The notes under the pieces: generated by a model
Seen by the model: only the letters and a program-made list of their open reading frames with translations
The model's database searches: none
Told to the model about the DNA's origin: nothing
NCBI GenBank assembly: GCA_026387915.1
Contig: JAPLKS010000023.1
Coordinates: forward strand, 1-55,504
Reading direction: 5' to 3'
DNA length: 55,504 nucleotides
Source: Gemmatimonadota bacterium
Lineage (GTDB): Bacteria > Gemmatimonadota > Gemmatimonadetes > Gemmatimonadales > Gemmatimonadaceae
Program-made: the position numbers and the translations under genes
Part shown: positions 17,501-25,521 of the stretch, piece by piece
Layout: every line of letters starts with the position of its first letter
Numbering within the stretch: the first letter of the stretch is position 1

Positions 17501-17836
17501 GCCCACGTAGACGACGTTCGCGTTCGACGGCGCGACTTCCACCGCGCCCACGGACGACACGTCCTTGATCGAATCGAAGACGGGATACCAGACCGCGCCC
17601 GCGCTGGTGGTCTTCCAGACGCCGGCTGCGGGGAGTCCCACGTAAAACGTCCCCGGCTCGCCGATCGCGCCGGACGCCGCCGATATGCGGCCGCCGCGGA
17701 AAGGACCAACGTTGCGCCACTGCAGTCCGTTGAGCAGGTCGGGACGGATGGGAGTGGCCGCGCTCACGAAGAGCAGGCACGCGAACGCGAGCGTCGCGCG
17801 CGCAGGAGTGGCGATCGACCGCAGACGGTTCAGCAT
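14597..17836 (-). CDS. Secreted sortilin/BNR-type beta-propeller protein (1079 aa)
   Basis: The ATG at 17836 starts a signal peptide (L-A-F-A-C-L-L-F-V-S-A-A). Residues about 35-700 form two or more propellers made of BNR/Asp-box repeats, such as S-x-D-G-G-x-T-W, F-R-T-D-D-G-G-A-T-W and Y-K-S-V-D-A-G-K-N-W. The opening L-Q-W-R-N-V-G-P-F-R-G-G-R-I is the hallmark of the secreted VPS10/sortilin-like proteins often annotated as glycosyl hydrolases. The C-terminal part (about 760-1079) holds an Ig-like block, a helical region and a Gly/Arg-rich stretch. True enzymatic activity is unproven. A paralogue lies at 28229-31426. The VOC gene upstream ends 45 nt before this start. Confidence 0.85.
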   Translation of the reverse strand: MLNRLRSIATPARATLAFACLLFVSAATPIRPDLLNGLQWRNVGPFRGGRISAASGAIGEPGTFYVGLPAAGVWKTTSAGAVWYPVFDSIKDVSSVGAVEVAPSNANVVYVGTGDQVTGGVINEGNGMYKSVDAGKNWKRIGLAASKQIPSIVVDPRNADVLLVAAQGDLHAKTDTRGVYRSTDGGTSWTKTLYVNDSTGVQKLASAFDRPDVVYATTVLHYNAPPPPSGVAPQGGRGGGAGAAGPTATMVFKSLDGGVTWKELSGGGLPRLSGRTSIAVAMNTNAQRVYLTTNNGLFRTDDGGATWKPMAATDTRIRNGQGGYNTGVFVDPKNPDLVYTFNTAAYKSTDGGNTFTGLKGAPGGDDPQAHWIDPTNGQRILLGYDQGAIVSLDGGATWSSWYNQSTEQVYHISADNNWPYYIYASQQDAGAIRTRSRGNLGAITPLDWNPVNGWEWGTVLPDPLNPNIVYASGSGISRISYPSEQYINVSPATNPDVRLRTTSSQPLAFAPWNQRELLAAFQFVMATTDGGAHWKKISPDLGYPKGVKPPADTATPAPGATPGGAIESMTASTVAKGTIWVGTNNGLIKVTKDEGKTWDDVSIPNLPYPTRALIEMVDASHTDAGGAYVAVDLARVGDYTPYLYRTHDFGKTWTRITNGLPTNQPSGSAARVIRADPKRAGLLYAGTESGMYVSFDDGDNWQSLQLNLPNTSYRDITFHGNDVIVGTYGRGIWILDDGAVLRQMTAAIADEPVHLFKPDPSVRVRRNIGWNTPFPPEVPHALNPLDGVMIHYSLTSKPSGDITIDVIDSAGTVVRHLSSAPIAPVKEAAQPPHPNFWLATPEPLPTEVGTNRVNWDLRTNAPPSFTHAFEINANPGLTPASPEGGLAAPGVYTIKLTVGGKSYTQPAVVVNDPRSPASTADVRAQAALVKKLHAGLQVAWDGSQNVSAWRTALGAAMPSDSTSELGKAIVTFRAKLDSVGGNAGGGRGFGGRGGAAAALPNFVTVHGRLMGQFNTQENGDLAPTESMLHGFATACGDLAKVVTRWQGINTKELPAMNALLTKNGKAALPAATAVAPPKC

Positions 17837-17881
17837 ATCGGATGTTCCGGTAAGGGTTGGCGCTACGTATGCGCCGGCACG

Positions 17882-18274
17882 TTACGACGCGCTGCTGATC
17901 GTGATGAGGAAACCATCGGGATCCACGAGGGCGAAAGCCATCGGCCCCCAGGGCAGCGGTGCCGGGTCGGCATCGAGCTTGACGCCGGCGGCCTTCGCGC
18001 GATCAGCCAGCGCGACGAGGTCCTGTGCCGTCTGGATCCAGAAGCGGGCGCCGACTCCCTTCACGCGGTCGCGCCCCTTGGCAAAATCGTCCTGCCCAAC
18101 ACCGAGCATCACGTTGCCGGCCTTGAGCATGGCAAAGCGCAGCACGCCGTCCACTTCATTCTTGTCGACGATCTCGAAGCCGAGGCCGTCGACGTAAAAG
18201 TGAAGGCTCTTGGTGATGTCGTTCACGGTCAGCGACGGGAACATCGTCGCGGCGTTCAGGGCTGCACTGGTCAT
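17882..18274 (-). CDS. VOC-superfamily (glyoxalase/bleomycin-resistance-like) protein
   Basis: 130 residues with one pair of beta-alpha-beta-beta-beta modules. The opening segment F-P-S-L-T-V-N-D-I-T-K-S-L-H-F-Y-V-D-G-L-G-F and the closing segment P-W-G-P-M-A-F-A-L-V-D-P-D-G-F-L-I-T-I are typical of the vicinal-oxygen-chelate fold. The protein would act as a dimer in the cytoplasm. The substrate is unknown. The gene lies between the Ser/Thr kinase gene (27 nt away) and the BNR-protein gene (45 nt away) on the same strand, so cotranscription is likely but gives no clear functional link. Confidence 0.88.
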   Translation of the reverse strand: MTSAALNAATMFPSLTVNDITKSLHFYVDGLGFEIVDKNEVDGVLRFAMLKAGNVMLGVGQDDFAKGRDRVKGVGARFWIQTAQDLVALADRAKAAGVKLDADPAPLPWGPMAFALVDPDGFLITISSAS

Positions 18275-18301
18275 CGAATCCTCAAGAGTTGGCGTACGGA
18301 A

Positions 18302-20908
18302 CTACGGTTTCACCACACGATACATCCACGCATCGCCGCGCGTTTCCTGCCAGCCGACGGTCGCCCGTTTAAGATCGGCGGACACCGTCAGATCGCCCGC
18401 GAGATGCGGCACGAGTCCGAGCGACTGTACCTGATTCGGCGCGGTCACCTTTAGTAATTCGACGGCCTCGGGCCGCGTCCAAAGCCGCACGACAATCGAG
18501 CCGTCGGCGAGCCACGTGGCCGCCATGCTGTCGCCGAAACGCGAGAACCACTGCGCCGACGCGCCCCCCGCGACCGGCACCACGTCCGCACGCAGCGTGT
18601 CGCTCGTCGGCGAACCCCAGCCGACGATCAGGAGTTTCGTGCCGTCCGGCGATGCGTGCACTTCGTTCAGGCCGTCGAACCAGGCGGGCTTCGGGATTTC
18701 GTGGCGGGCACCGTTCTGCTCGACAATCACGCGATCGCGATTTTTCGGAATCCAGGCCCATCCATTCGGGAGCGGCGTCGCACGCACGCGCCCGGAGTCC
18801 GGAACATCGAGCGCGCGCCCCGCCGCACCGGTGCGCACGTCCATCAGTGCAATACGCGTTCCCTTTGGAGTGAACGCGACTGTCATCAGTGTCACGGAAT
18901 CGGCCCATCCGGCGCCGCGCACGCGACCCGACACATTCACTGGCGTTTCGGCGCCGCCGCCGAAGGGTGCGACCGAGAGGCGCAGCTCGTCCGAGCCGTT
19001 CGCTCCGGGCACGTTGCGGGACATCAGCAGCCGCGCGCCATCTGGCGAAACGCTCGCGCTAACATTGTTCGACGCCTGCATCAACGGCGCGCCGCTGGGC
19101 ACCGTCCCCTTCAACAGTTCGGGCAACCCGATCGCAATCACGGACGACGTGGTGCTCCCGTCGTCCACCGCCATCTGCGTGCCGTCGGACGTCACCGAAA
19201 GATTCGTGAAGCGCCCGCTGTAGATCGTGTCCTGCCGCGTCGCGAGCTTCCCGGTGTTCGGGTCGAGCGCCACGCGCACGACGGCCTCGGCCGCTGTCGG
19301 CCCGGCGCGCGTCATCCAGATGGCGTCGTGCGCGGCCATGCCGCCGCAGGTGCAGGCATTGACGAGTTTGTCCGTAACCTTGCCGTCGCGGTCGAGCACC
19401 TGCCAGAGACCATGCGGCGGCTGGAACACCATCGCCACGATCCGCGTCGTGCCGGGCACCGAGGAGAGCGCGCCGATCCCGACGCCGGGGCCAGCCACGC
19501 GAATGCTGTCACGCACGGCGCCCGTGAGACCGGTGACACGAACATAGAACGTGCTGTCGGTTTTGAACGCAGGGGCGATCAGCAGCGAGTCGCCGCTGGC
19601 GAAGAACGTGGCGAGTCCCGGCGTGAGCAGCGTCGGTGATCCGCCGAGCGCCGAGACGATGAACGAGCCACCGCGTCCGCCGAGTACGCCGCCGACGATC
19701 AGGTTTCGGCGATCCGGGCTCCATTCCAAACCATTGGCGGTCGTGATGCCATCGAGGATGTGACGGGTGACCGTACTGCCGACGTCTTGCACGTCCACGG
19801 AGTAGCTACACTCGGGACCTTTGCACGTGCGCGTGAAGTACGCGAGCTGCTTGCCGTCGGCCGAGAGCGTGGGCGAGTAGATCTTACCGGTGAAGGTCAG
19901 CTGTGTGCGGTCGCGCAGTGCCGCCGAGGTGCCTTCGCCGCCGAACCGCTGCTTGGCGCCAAGCATCACGATGGCGCCGAGCATCGCGACCGCGCCAACG
20001 ATGCCAGCGGCCATCATCGCCCGGGAGCGGGGCTGCGGACGCGACGCGGCCGATGGTGCGCTGGTCGCCGGCGCGGGTGCTGCTTCGAGCGCCTTCACGA
20101 AGTCGCCGGCACTCGCAAAGCGGTCGGCCGGCACCTTAGAGAGCGCCTTCTGCACGGCGGCGTCGACCACCTCCGACACCGTCGGCCGCACCGTGCGGAT
20201 GTGCGTCGGCTGCTCGGTGAGGAGCTTTGCGATCACCGCCTGCACGGTCTTGCCCTGCATCGGCGGATCGCCGACGAGCATTTCGTAGAGCACCGCCGCC
20301 AGCGAGTAGAGATCGCTGCGCGCGTCGAGATCGCGGTCACCGGTGGCCTGCTCGGGGCTCATATACTGCGGCGTGCCGAGCGAGAGTCCGGTTTCAGTGA
20401 GGCGGTTGCCGCCCGACTCCTGCACCGCGAGCGCGATGCCGAAGTCCGCCAGCATCGCTTCTCCTTCCTGCAGTAGAATATTCTCGGGCTTGATGTCGCG
20501 GTGCACGACACCCTGCCGGTGTGCATAGTCGAGCGCGCTGGCGATGTGCTTGGTGATCGCGAGCGCCTGCTCGATTCCCAGTTGCTGCTCGCGGTTCAGC
20601 AGGTCGCGCAGCGACTCGCCGCGCACGTAGGGCAGCACGTAGTAGAGCAAGCCGCCCGCGACGCCGGAGTCGATGAGCGTCAGGATATGCGGATGATCGA
20701 GACGCGCGGTGATTTTGACTTCCGCGAGGAAGCGGTCCGTCCCCAGCACCGCCCCAAGTTCGGGGCGCAGCACCTTGAGCGCCACTTGCCGTTCGAGCTT
20801 GAGGTCGTCGGCGAGATACACCGTGGCCATCCCCCCCTGCCCCAGCTGCCGCTCGATGCGATATCGATCGGTCAGAATAGCCGCGAGTTGCGGGGATGAT
20901 TCAGTCAC
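18302..20908 (-). CDS. Ser/Thr protein kinase with TolB/WD40-like extracytoplasmic propeller
   Basis: 868 residues starting at a GTG (20908) with GGAG about 10 nt upstream. Residues about 15-275 are a Hanks-type kinase: glycine loop L-G-Q-G-G-M-A-T-V-Y, V-A-L-K-V-L, catalytic V-V-H-R-D-I-K-P-E-N, D-F-G-I-A and A-P-E analogue M-S-P-E-Q-A-T-G. A single membrane segment follows near residue 300 (M-M-A-A-G-I-V-G-A-V-A-M-L-G). The C-terminal 540 residues form a TolB/PD40-type beta-propeller outside the cytoplasm, a layout frequent in Gemmatimonadota and Acidobacteriota. It presumably senses a ligand or protein and phosphorylates cytoplasmic targets. The CsgG/TPR gene lies 82 nt upstream on the same strand. 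Confidence 0.93.
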   Translation of the reverse strand: MTESSPQLAAILTDRYRIERQLGQGGMATVYLADDLKLERQVALKVLRPELGAVLGTDRFLAEVKITARLDHPHILTLIDSGVAGGLLYYVLPYVRGESLRDLLNREQQLGIEQALAITKHIASALDYAHRQGVVHRDIKPENILLQEGEAMLADFGIALAVQESGGNRLTETGLSLGTPQYMSPEQATGDRDLDARSDLYSLAAVLYEMLVGDPPMQGKTVQAVIAKLLTEQPTHIRTVRPTVSEVVDAAVQKALSKVPADRFASAGDFVKALEAAPAPATSAPSAASRPQPRSRAMMAAGIVGAVAMLGAIVMLGAKQRFGGEGTSAALRDRTQLTFTGKIYSPTLSADGKQLAYFTRTCKGPECSYSVDVQDVGSTVTRHILDGITTANGLEWSPDRRNLIVGGVLGGRGGSFIVSALGGSPTLLTPGLATFFASGDSLLIAPAFKTDSTFYVRVTGLTGAVRDSIRVAGPGVGIGALSSVPGTTRIVAMVFQPPHGLWQVLDRDGKVTDKLVNACTCGGMAAHDAIWMTRAGPTAAEAVVRVALDPNTGKLATRQDTIYSGRFTNLSVTSDGTQMAVDDGSTTSSVIAIGLPELLKGTVPSGAPLMQASNNVSASVSPDGARLLMSRNVPGANGSDELRLSVAPFGGGAETPVNVSGRVRGAGWADSVTLMTVAFTPKGTRIALMDVRTGAAGRALDVPDSGRVRATPLPNGWAWIPKNRDRVIVEQNGARHEIPKPAWFDGLNEVHASPDGTKLLIVGWGSPTSDTLRADVVPVAGGASAQWFSRFGDSMAATWLADGSIVVRLWTRPEAVELLKVTAPNQVQSLGLVPHLAGDLTVSADLKRATVGWQETRGDAWMYRVVKP

Positions 20909-20990
20909 GTGGTGTCGCTCCGGTTTCGGGTCTTTTCAAGCCGTTGAATATGGAGAAAACTGCTCCCCTTGGCGAGCCGGCGATTCCACC

Positions 20991-23231
20991 TCAGGGCTCC
21001 GGCGCCGAACCCCAGGTCCACGCCTCTGGCACGAGCACGGCGAGTGACAGACGCCAGCCGTCGAGCGGCATCCGGGGTCCCCACTTGGGGGCCAATGTTC
21101 CCCACATCATTTGTGCCGCCGGGGCAATCTCTAGTACGCCAAGGTTTACACGGACCCTGGCTCCGGCCTGAAATACAGAACCGAGCTGCGCACCTGCGGT
21201 GCTCCACCAACGGACATCGGCAAACGGATCGACAGTGACTGCCGCCGCCGCGACCACAGCCGACACGCCAACGCTCGTCACTCGCTCGGCTGGAACCGTG
21301 CCGCCGCCGAGCAAGGCGTGATCGCGCCGGTCGACCGTCCAGGCGGACACCTTCCAGTTCACCGCACCGATGGGCTGCGAGAAGGCCGCCTGCACGAGCG
21401 AACGATCCCCCGCATCGAACGACACGCCGCCAGCCTTTGACGCACCGAACTCCACGAGCGTGACACCTCCGGAAAACTCACCGCGACCGACGGCGTGACT
21501 CGCGGCAAAGCGGATGCGGGTCGCCATCCCGGGATGCACAATCGTTGAAGGCGCTCCGGTCGCGGTGGACGGATGGTAGGCACCAGCGTGCTGTGTCGCG
21601 AGACCGAGGCCGAGGCTCCATCCAGCTGCGTACAGCGCATAGGCAGCACCCGCGGTGAATGAGGCGCTGCGACTTCGCAACAGACTCGCCCAGGGAAGAA
21701 AATCGCTCGACAGTTGGGGCGCGATGTAGAACGCGAGCGAATCCATATTCCGAAGCGAAGCGGTGGGCAACGCAGCACTCGCAGAAAAAGCGAGTCGGCC
21801 GCCGGCGAGAGACCACGTACCGCGAACGAACGTGTCGGTCAGCCCGGAAGTCGTGACTCGGAACGCCGGCGCTTCGAACGATGCGAACGCCAGCGCCGTC
21901 GACACGTCAAAGCGGACGCCGTCAAACGGGGAGAGGGACAAGGCGAGCGGCAGGACACTCTCGTGCACGCGGCGAAGCACATACCGGGACGGGCCGGAGC
22001 GCACGAGCAGGCTGTCCTCGGCGTCGTCGAGTTCGCCAGCCTCAAGCACCAGCAGTGCTACGTTGTTTTCGCCAGAGGCATCTCCGATGGAGACCGGATT
22101 CACTGCGTTGGCGACATCGTCCGCCGCTGAGGGCAAGATGCGGCCAGACGCGTCGAGTTCGAGCGGCGCATCGGACGCAGACGCTCCAGCCGTTATGGCC
22201 GCGTCCATCAGTTCTGCGGCGGACGCAGCCGTCTCGAAGTGGGCATCGATGAGTGCCGCGTCATGAAAATACCGCTGGGCATCGCGGAGCCGGTTGGCAT
22301 CGCGCGCCAACAGCCCGGCGCCATATTGCAGAAACGCGGCGATCGACGTTGTGGACCGATGACCCATGGCCGCCCGTTCCTGCTCGGTCAGTGGGACGCC
22401 GAGCGCGTCGTGTACGCCAACGGCGATGCGAGACTCGAGGTCGAAGATCGCATCCATGGTCGCGTCGCCACCCGCCCGCGCGAGCACGGCGCCACTCTCG
22501 GCGTCCACCACCTGCGCGTCGATCCGCAGCGACTGACCGTCGAGCTGAGTGATCGCGCCCTGCACAAAACGTCCGGCGCGCAGCAACCGACCGGCCCGCA
22601 CGGCCGTCGCTGAATCGGTTGCCCCGCTTGCGCTCACCGCCAATTCGGCGGTGATCGCATGAAGCTGTTCGCGCTCAAGCACCGTCAACCTGCCGGTTCG
22701 AGCGAGATCCACAGACAAGAGGTCCGCGAATCCGCGCTCGAGTGGTCGAAGCGTAGAGTCGGCGCCGCGAAACTGAAACGGCAGCACCACGATAACGTTC
22801 GCACGGCCGACGAGAGGCGTGAGCGCCGCTTCGTCGCGCATGGCACGCGCGGTCGCTTCCGCCATCTCACGCTGCCGCAACCGTACGAGCCGTGCTTCAA
22901 GGGAGCGCCGCAACGACGGACGCAATCGCGAGACGGAAAGGTAGGTGGCGTACGCGGCACGCGCGTCGGCATCGTTTCCGAGCCGTTCCTCCACGCTGCC
23001 AAGCCACAGCGGCAGCTCGGCGCCCGCGCCGCCGAGCGCACGGGCTTTCAGGAATGCTTCCCGCGCGCTACGCAGTGTTCCCGTCGCATACAGTCGTTTG
23101 CCTTGCGCCAGCCACTCGGCACCCGTGAGCGTGTGCGAGGCCGGCTGCGACAATCCCTCGCCAGCGCCAAGCACCAGCGTGGCACAAAGCGCGAGCACCC
23201 GGCGTACCAGCGTCGCTCGGTCAGGGGGCAT
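20991..23231 (-). CDS. Secreted TPR / CsgG-like / probable beta-barrel protein
   Basis: 746 residues with a signal peptide (residues 1-29). Residues about 33-120 look like TPR-type helical repeats. Residues about 141-270 match the CsgG/FlgO-like nucleotide-free Rossmann domain (N-V-I-V-V-L-P-F-Q-F-R-G, G-F-A-D-L-L-S-V-D-L-A, L-T-V-L-E-R-E-Q-L). More helices follow. From about residue 430 to the end the sequence alternates hydrophobic and polar residues, as in outer-membrane beta-strands. CsgG-type domains build outer-membrane secretion pores or sense the envelope. A barrel on the same chain suggests an outer-membrane complex. The gene directly precedes the Ser/Thr kinase, and a joint signalling role is inferred. 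Confidence 0.7.
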   Translation of the reverse strand: MPPDRATLVRRVLALCATLVLGAGEGLSQPASHTLTGAEWLAQGKRLYATGTLRSAREAFLKARALGGAGAELPLWLGSVEERLGNDADARAAYATYLSVSRLRPSLRRSLEARLVRLRQREMAEATARAMRDEAALTPLVGRANVIVVLPFQFRGADSTLRPLERGFADLLSVDLARTGRLTVLEREQLHAITAELAVSASGATDSATAVRAGRLLRAGRFVQGAITQLDGQSLRIDAQVVDAESGAVLARAGGDATMDAIFDLESRIAVGVHDALGVPLTEQERAAMGHRSTTSIAAFLQYGAGLLARDANRLRDAQRYFHDAALIDAHFETAASAAELMDAAITAGASASDAPLELDASGRILPSAADDVANAVNPVSIGDASGENNVALLVLEAGELDDAEDSLLVRSGPSRYVLRRVHESVLPLALSLSPFDGVRFDVSTALAFASFEAPAFRVTTSGLTDTFVRGTWSLAGGRLAFSASAALPTASLRNMDSLAFYIAPQLSSDFLPWASLLRSRSASFTAGAAYALYAAGWSLGLGLATQHAGAYHPSTATGAPSTIVHPGMATRIRFAASHAVGRGEFSGGVTLVEFGASKAGGVSFDAGDRSLVQAAFSQPIGAVNWKVSAWTVDRRDHALLGGGTVPAERVTSVGVSAVVAAAAVTVDPFADVRWWSTAGAQLGSVFQAGARVRVNLGVLEIAPAAQMMWGTLAPKWGPRMPLDGWRLSLAVLVPEAWTWGSAPEP

Positions 23232-23361
23232 AACGATAATCTAGTAGCGTCGCATTGCCGGCGCGGCAGGCAATTTGCTCTTGCCCAGTCACTGCTCCGC
23301 TCCGACATTCCAAGCATGGATCGTCCCGTGCCACCGCCACCTCAGCGCGCGCCACAACCAT

Positions 23362-25455
23362 ATGAATAGGCTCCGCCCGTTTATCGCCGCCCTACTGGTT
23401 GCGCTCGCTCTTCCTGCGAACGCTCGCGCCTCTCGCCTCGCCGACGATCCTCGGCTCATTCCCAAGCCGCGCGAGCTCGCCGCCGCTGGGATGGCTGATT
23501 TGCCCAAGACCATGACCATCGCCGGCGCAATCAACGATGATGACCGGTTCGCGGCACAGGAGTTCGCCGAGTTCCTCAAGGATCGCGGGTTCAAGGCTAT
23601 CGTCGGCGGGGCGGACGGCCCATATCGCGTCACCTTTGCTCGGGTCGGCACGGCGACCGCTGACAAGATTCTCGCTGACCACCACCTCACCTTCACCAAT
23701 GCGATGAAGGCCGAGGGGTATGTGCTAATCACGACGGGCGAGAACGCGCATATCGTGGCGGCCAGTGCGGCCGGCATGTTCTATGGCGCGCAGACGCTCA
23801 AGCAGCTCATCCACACCGAAGGCGGATCACCCCACGTACAGCTCGCGGTCATCCGCGACTGGCCCGCGATGAAGTACCGCGGCTGGCAAGACGACCTCTC
23901 CCGCGGACGGGTGCCGACGCTCGAGTTCCAAAAAAAGCAGATCCGCGTGCTGGCGGCCTACAAACTCAACGTGTTCTCTCCGTACTACGAGCACACGCTG
24001 CAGTACGCCAACAATCCGCTCATCGCGCCACCGGGTGGGAGCACGAGCCGTGAAGACGTACGCGCGCTCGTGGCATACGCGCGCAAGTACCACGTGGATG
24101 TCATTCCAGAGCAGGAGGCCTTTGGTCACCTCCACCACGTGCTCAAATACGACATCTACGCGCCGTTGGGCGAAACGCCCCATGGGCATGTGCTCGCGCC
24201 CGGCGACCCAAACTCGCTCCCGCTCATCAAGAGTTGGTTCGCCGAAATTGATTCACTCTTTCCGTCGAAGTTCGTCCACATCGGCGCCGACGAAACCTTT
24301 GAACTCGGACTCGGCCGCACCAAAGAGCGTGTACTCAAGGAAGGCATCGGTCCGGTCTATCTCAACTTCCTCAAAGACATCGAAGCCGCGCTTCGTCCAA
24401 GTGGTAAGCGCCTGTTGTTCTGGGGCGACGTGGCACAAAACCATGGCGATCTCGTCAAACTGCTCCCCAAAGACATGATCGCGGTTGGCTGGGACTATTG
24501 GAGCACCAAAAATTTTGAGCGCTATGTCAAACCGTTTGCCGATGCTGGTATTGAGACGTGGGTCGCGCCTGGTGTGAACGTGTGGAACCGCGTCTTCCCG
24601 AACAACGACATCGCGCTTCGCAACATTCAGGGCTTCATTCGCGACGGCCAGAAGATGGGCTCCACCGGCGTCATCAACACCACCTGGGGCGATGACGGCG
24701 AGGCGATTTTCAATCAGACCTGGTATGGCTTCATTTTTGGTGCGGCCGCGAGTTGGCAGCCGGGCGAATCGTCCATCGAAGATTTTCAGCGGAGCTACGG
24801 CCTGCAGTTCCACGGCGACGCGAGCGGAAAGATTGACGCGGCGATGGTCAAGCTCGCGCAGGCCCACGTGCTCTTGCAAAAATCTGGCGTGGGCGAGGCG
24901 ACCAACGAACTCTACTGGCTGGATCCGTACACGCCCGATGGCCAGATCGCCGCGCAGAAACTGAAGGTCGTCTCGCACGACTATCGCGTGCTTGCCGAAA
25001 GCGCCATCGTGCTGATTGCGCAGGCGCGCCAACAAAAAGGCATCCGCGAACCGGAAGTCCTCGACGCCATCGACATGGGCGCGCGACGCATGGATTTCAT
25101 TGGCATGAAGTTCCAGTTGGCCGACGAAATCGCCCAGCTCTACGCGAACGCTGGCGAGCCGGGCGGCAATCCGGGACACGACCTCAATGAAATTTCTTCG
25201 CGCATCAACGGTCGTGCACAGGATCTGCGCGACGGCTATGTGCTCGGGCGTGAACTCTACGAAAAATCTTGGCTCGCCGAGAACCGGCCGTACTGGCTAC
25301 ACAACGTGCTCAATCGATTCGATGCGAGTGCGCAGTTGTGGATTGCGCGCGGCGACAAAATCAATCAGGCGCGCTCCGTGCTCAATCGCACGAAGAAGTT
25401 GCCGCCACCGGAAGAACTGGGGTTCCCACGTCCGCGGCCCGTCATTCAACCCTGA
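23362..25455 (+). CDS. Secreted GH20 beta-N-acetylhexosaminidase-like enzyme
   Basis: About 697 residues from the ATG at 23362, beginning with a signal peptide (N-R-L-R-P-F-I-A-A-L-L-V-A-L-A-L-P-A). Residues about 30-165 form the alpha/beta domain that precedes GH20 barrels. The catalytic TIM barrel follows. Its key pair is visible in V-H-I-G-A-D-E-T-F-E-L-G (Asp310, Glu311), where the Asp orients the substrate N-acetyl group and the Glu is the acid. Upstream, M-K-Y-R-G-W-Q-D-D-L-S-R-G replaces the usual R-G-x-x-x-D segment. Likely role: release of N-acetyl-hexosamines from chitin, peptidoglycan or glycans outside the cytoplasm. A strong terminator follows. Confidence 0.88.
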   Translation: MNRLRPFIAALLVALALPANARASRLADDPRLIPKPRELAAAGMADLPKTMTIAGAINDDDRFAAQEFAEFLKDRGFKAIVGGADGPYRVTFARVGTATADKILADHHLTFTNAMKAEGYVLITTGENAHIVAASAAGMFYGAQTLKQLIHTEGGSPHVQLAVIRDWPAMKYRGWQDDLSRGRVPTLEFQKKQIRVLAAYKLNVFSPYYEHTLQYANNPLIAPPGGSTSREDVRALVAYARKYHVDVIPEQEAFGHLHHVLKYDIYAPLGETPHGHVLAPGDPNSLPLIKSWFAEIDSLFPSKFVHIGADETFELGLGRTKERVLKEGIGPVYLNFLKDIEAALRPSGKRLLFWGDVAQNHGDLVKLLPKDMIAVGWDYWSTKNFERYVKPFADAGIETWVAPGVNVWNRVFPNNDIALRNIQGFIRDGQKMGSTGVINTTWGDDGEAIFNQTWYGFIFGAAASWQPGESSIEDFQRSYGLQFHGDASGKIDAAMVKLAQAHVLLQKSGVGEATNELYWLDPYTPDGQIAAQKLKVVSHDYRVLAESAIVLIAQARQQKGIREPEVLDAIDMGARRMDFIGMKFQLADEIAQLYANAGEPGGNPGHDLNEISSRINGRAQDLRDGYVLGRELYEKSWLAENRPYWLHNVLNRFDASAQLWIARGDKINQARSVLNRTKKLPPPEELGFPRPRPVIQP

Positions 25456-25486
25456 GCGACCACGCGCACGGCAACAGAACACCAAC

Positions 25487-25521
25487 ACAACGGGTGCGTC
25501 CGCTCAGGATGCACCCGTTGT
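25487..25521. terminator. Intrinsic terminator overlapping the 3' end of the histidine kinase gene
   Basis: A 15-bp stem with one G-U pair (ACAACGGGTGCGTCC with GGATGCACCCGTTGT) and a 5-nt loop lies after the GH20 gene. Its right arm encodes the last codons and stop of the convergent histidine kinase. It fits a terminator for the GH20 transcript and perhaps for both genes. Confidence 0.85.

Noticed and set aside
16604-18454. 616-codon open frame antisense to the BNR-protein, VOC and kinase genes
   Set aside because: Arg/His-rich translation with no domain; a by-product of high GC third positions in the real genes.
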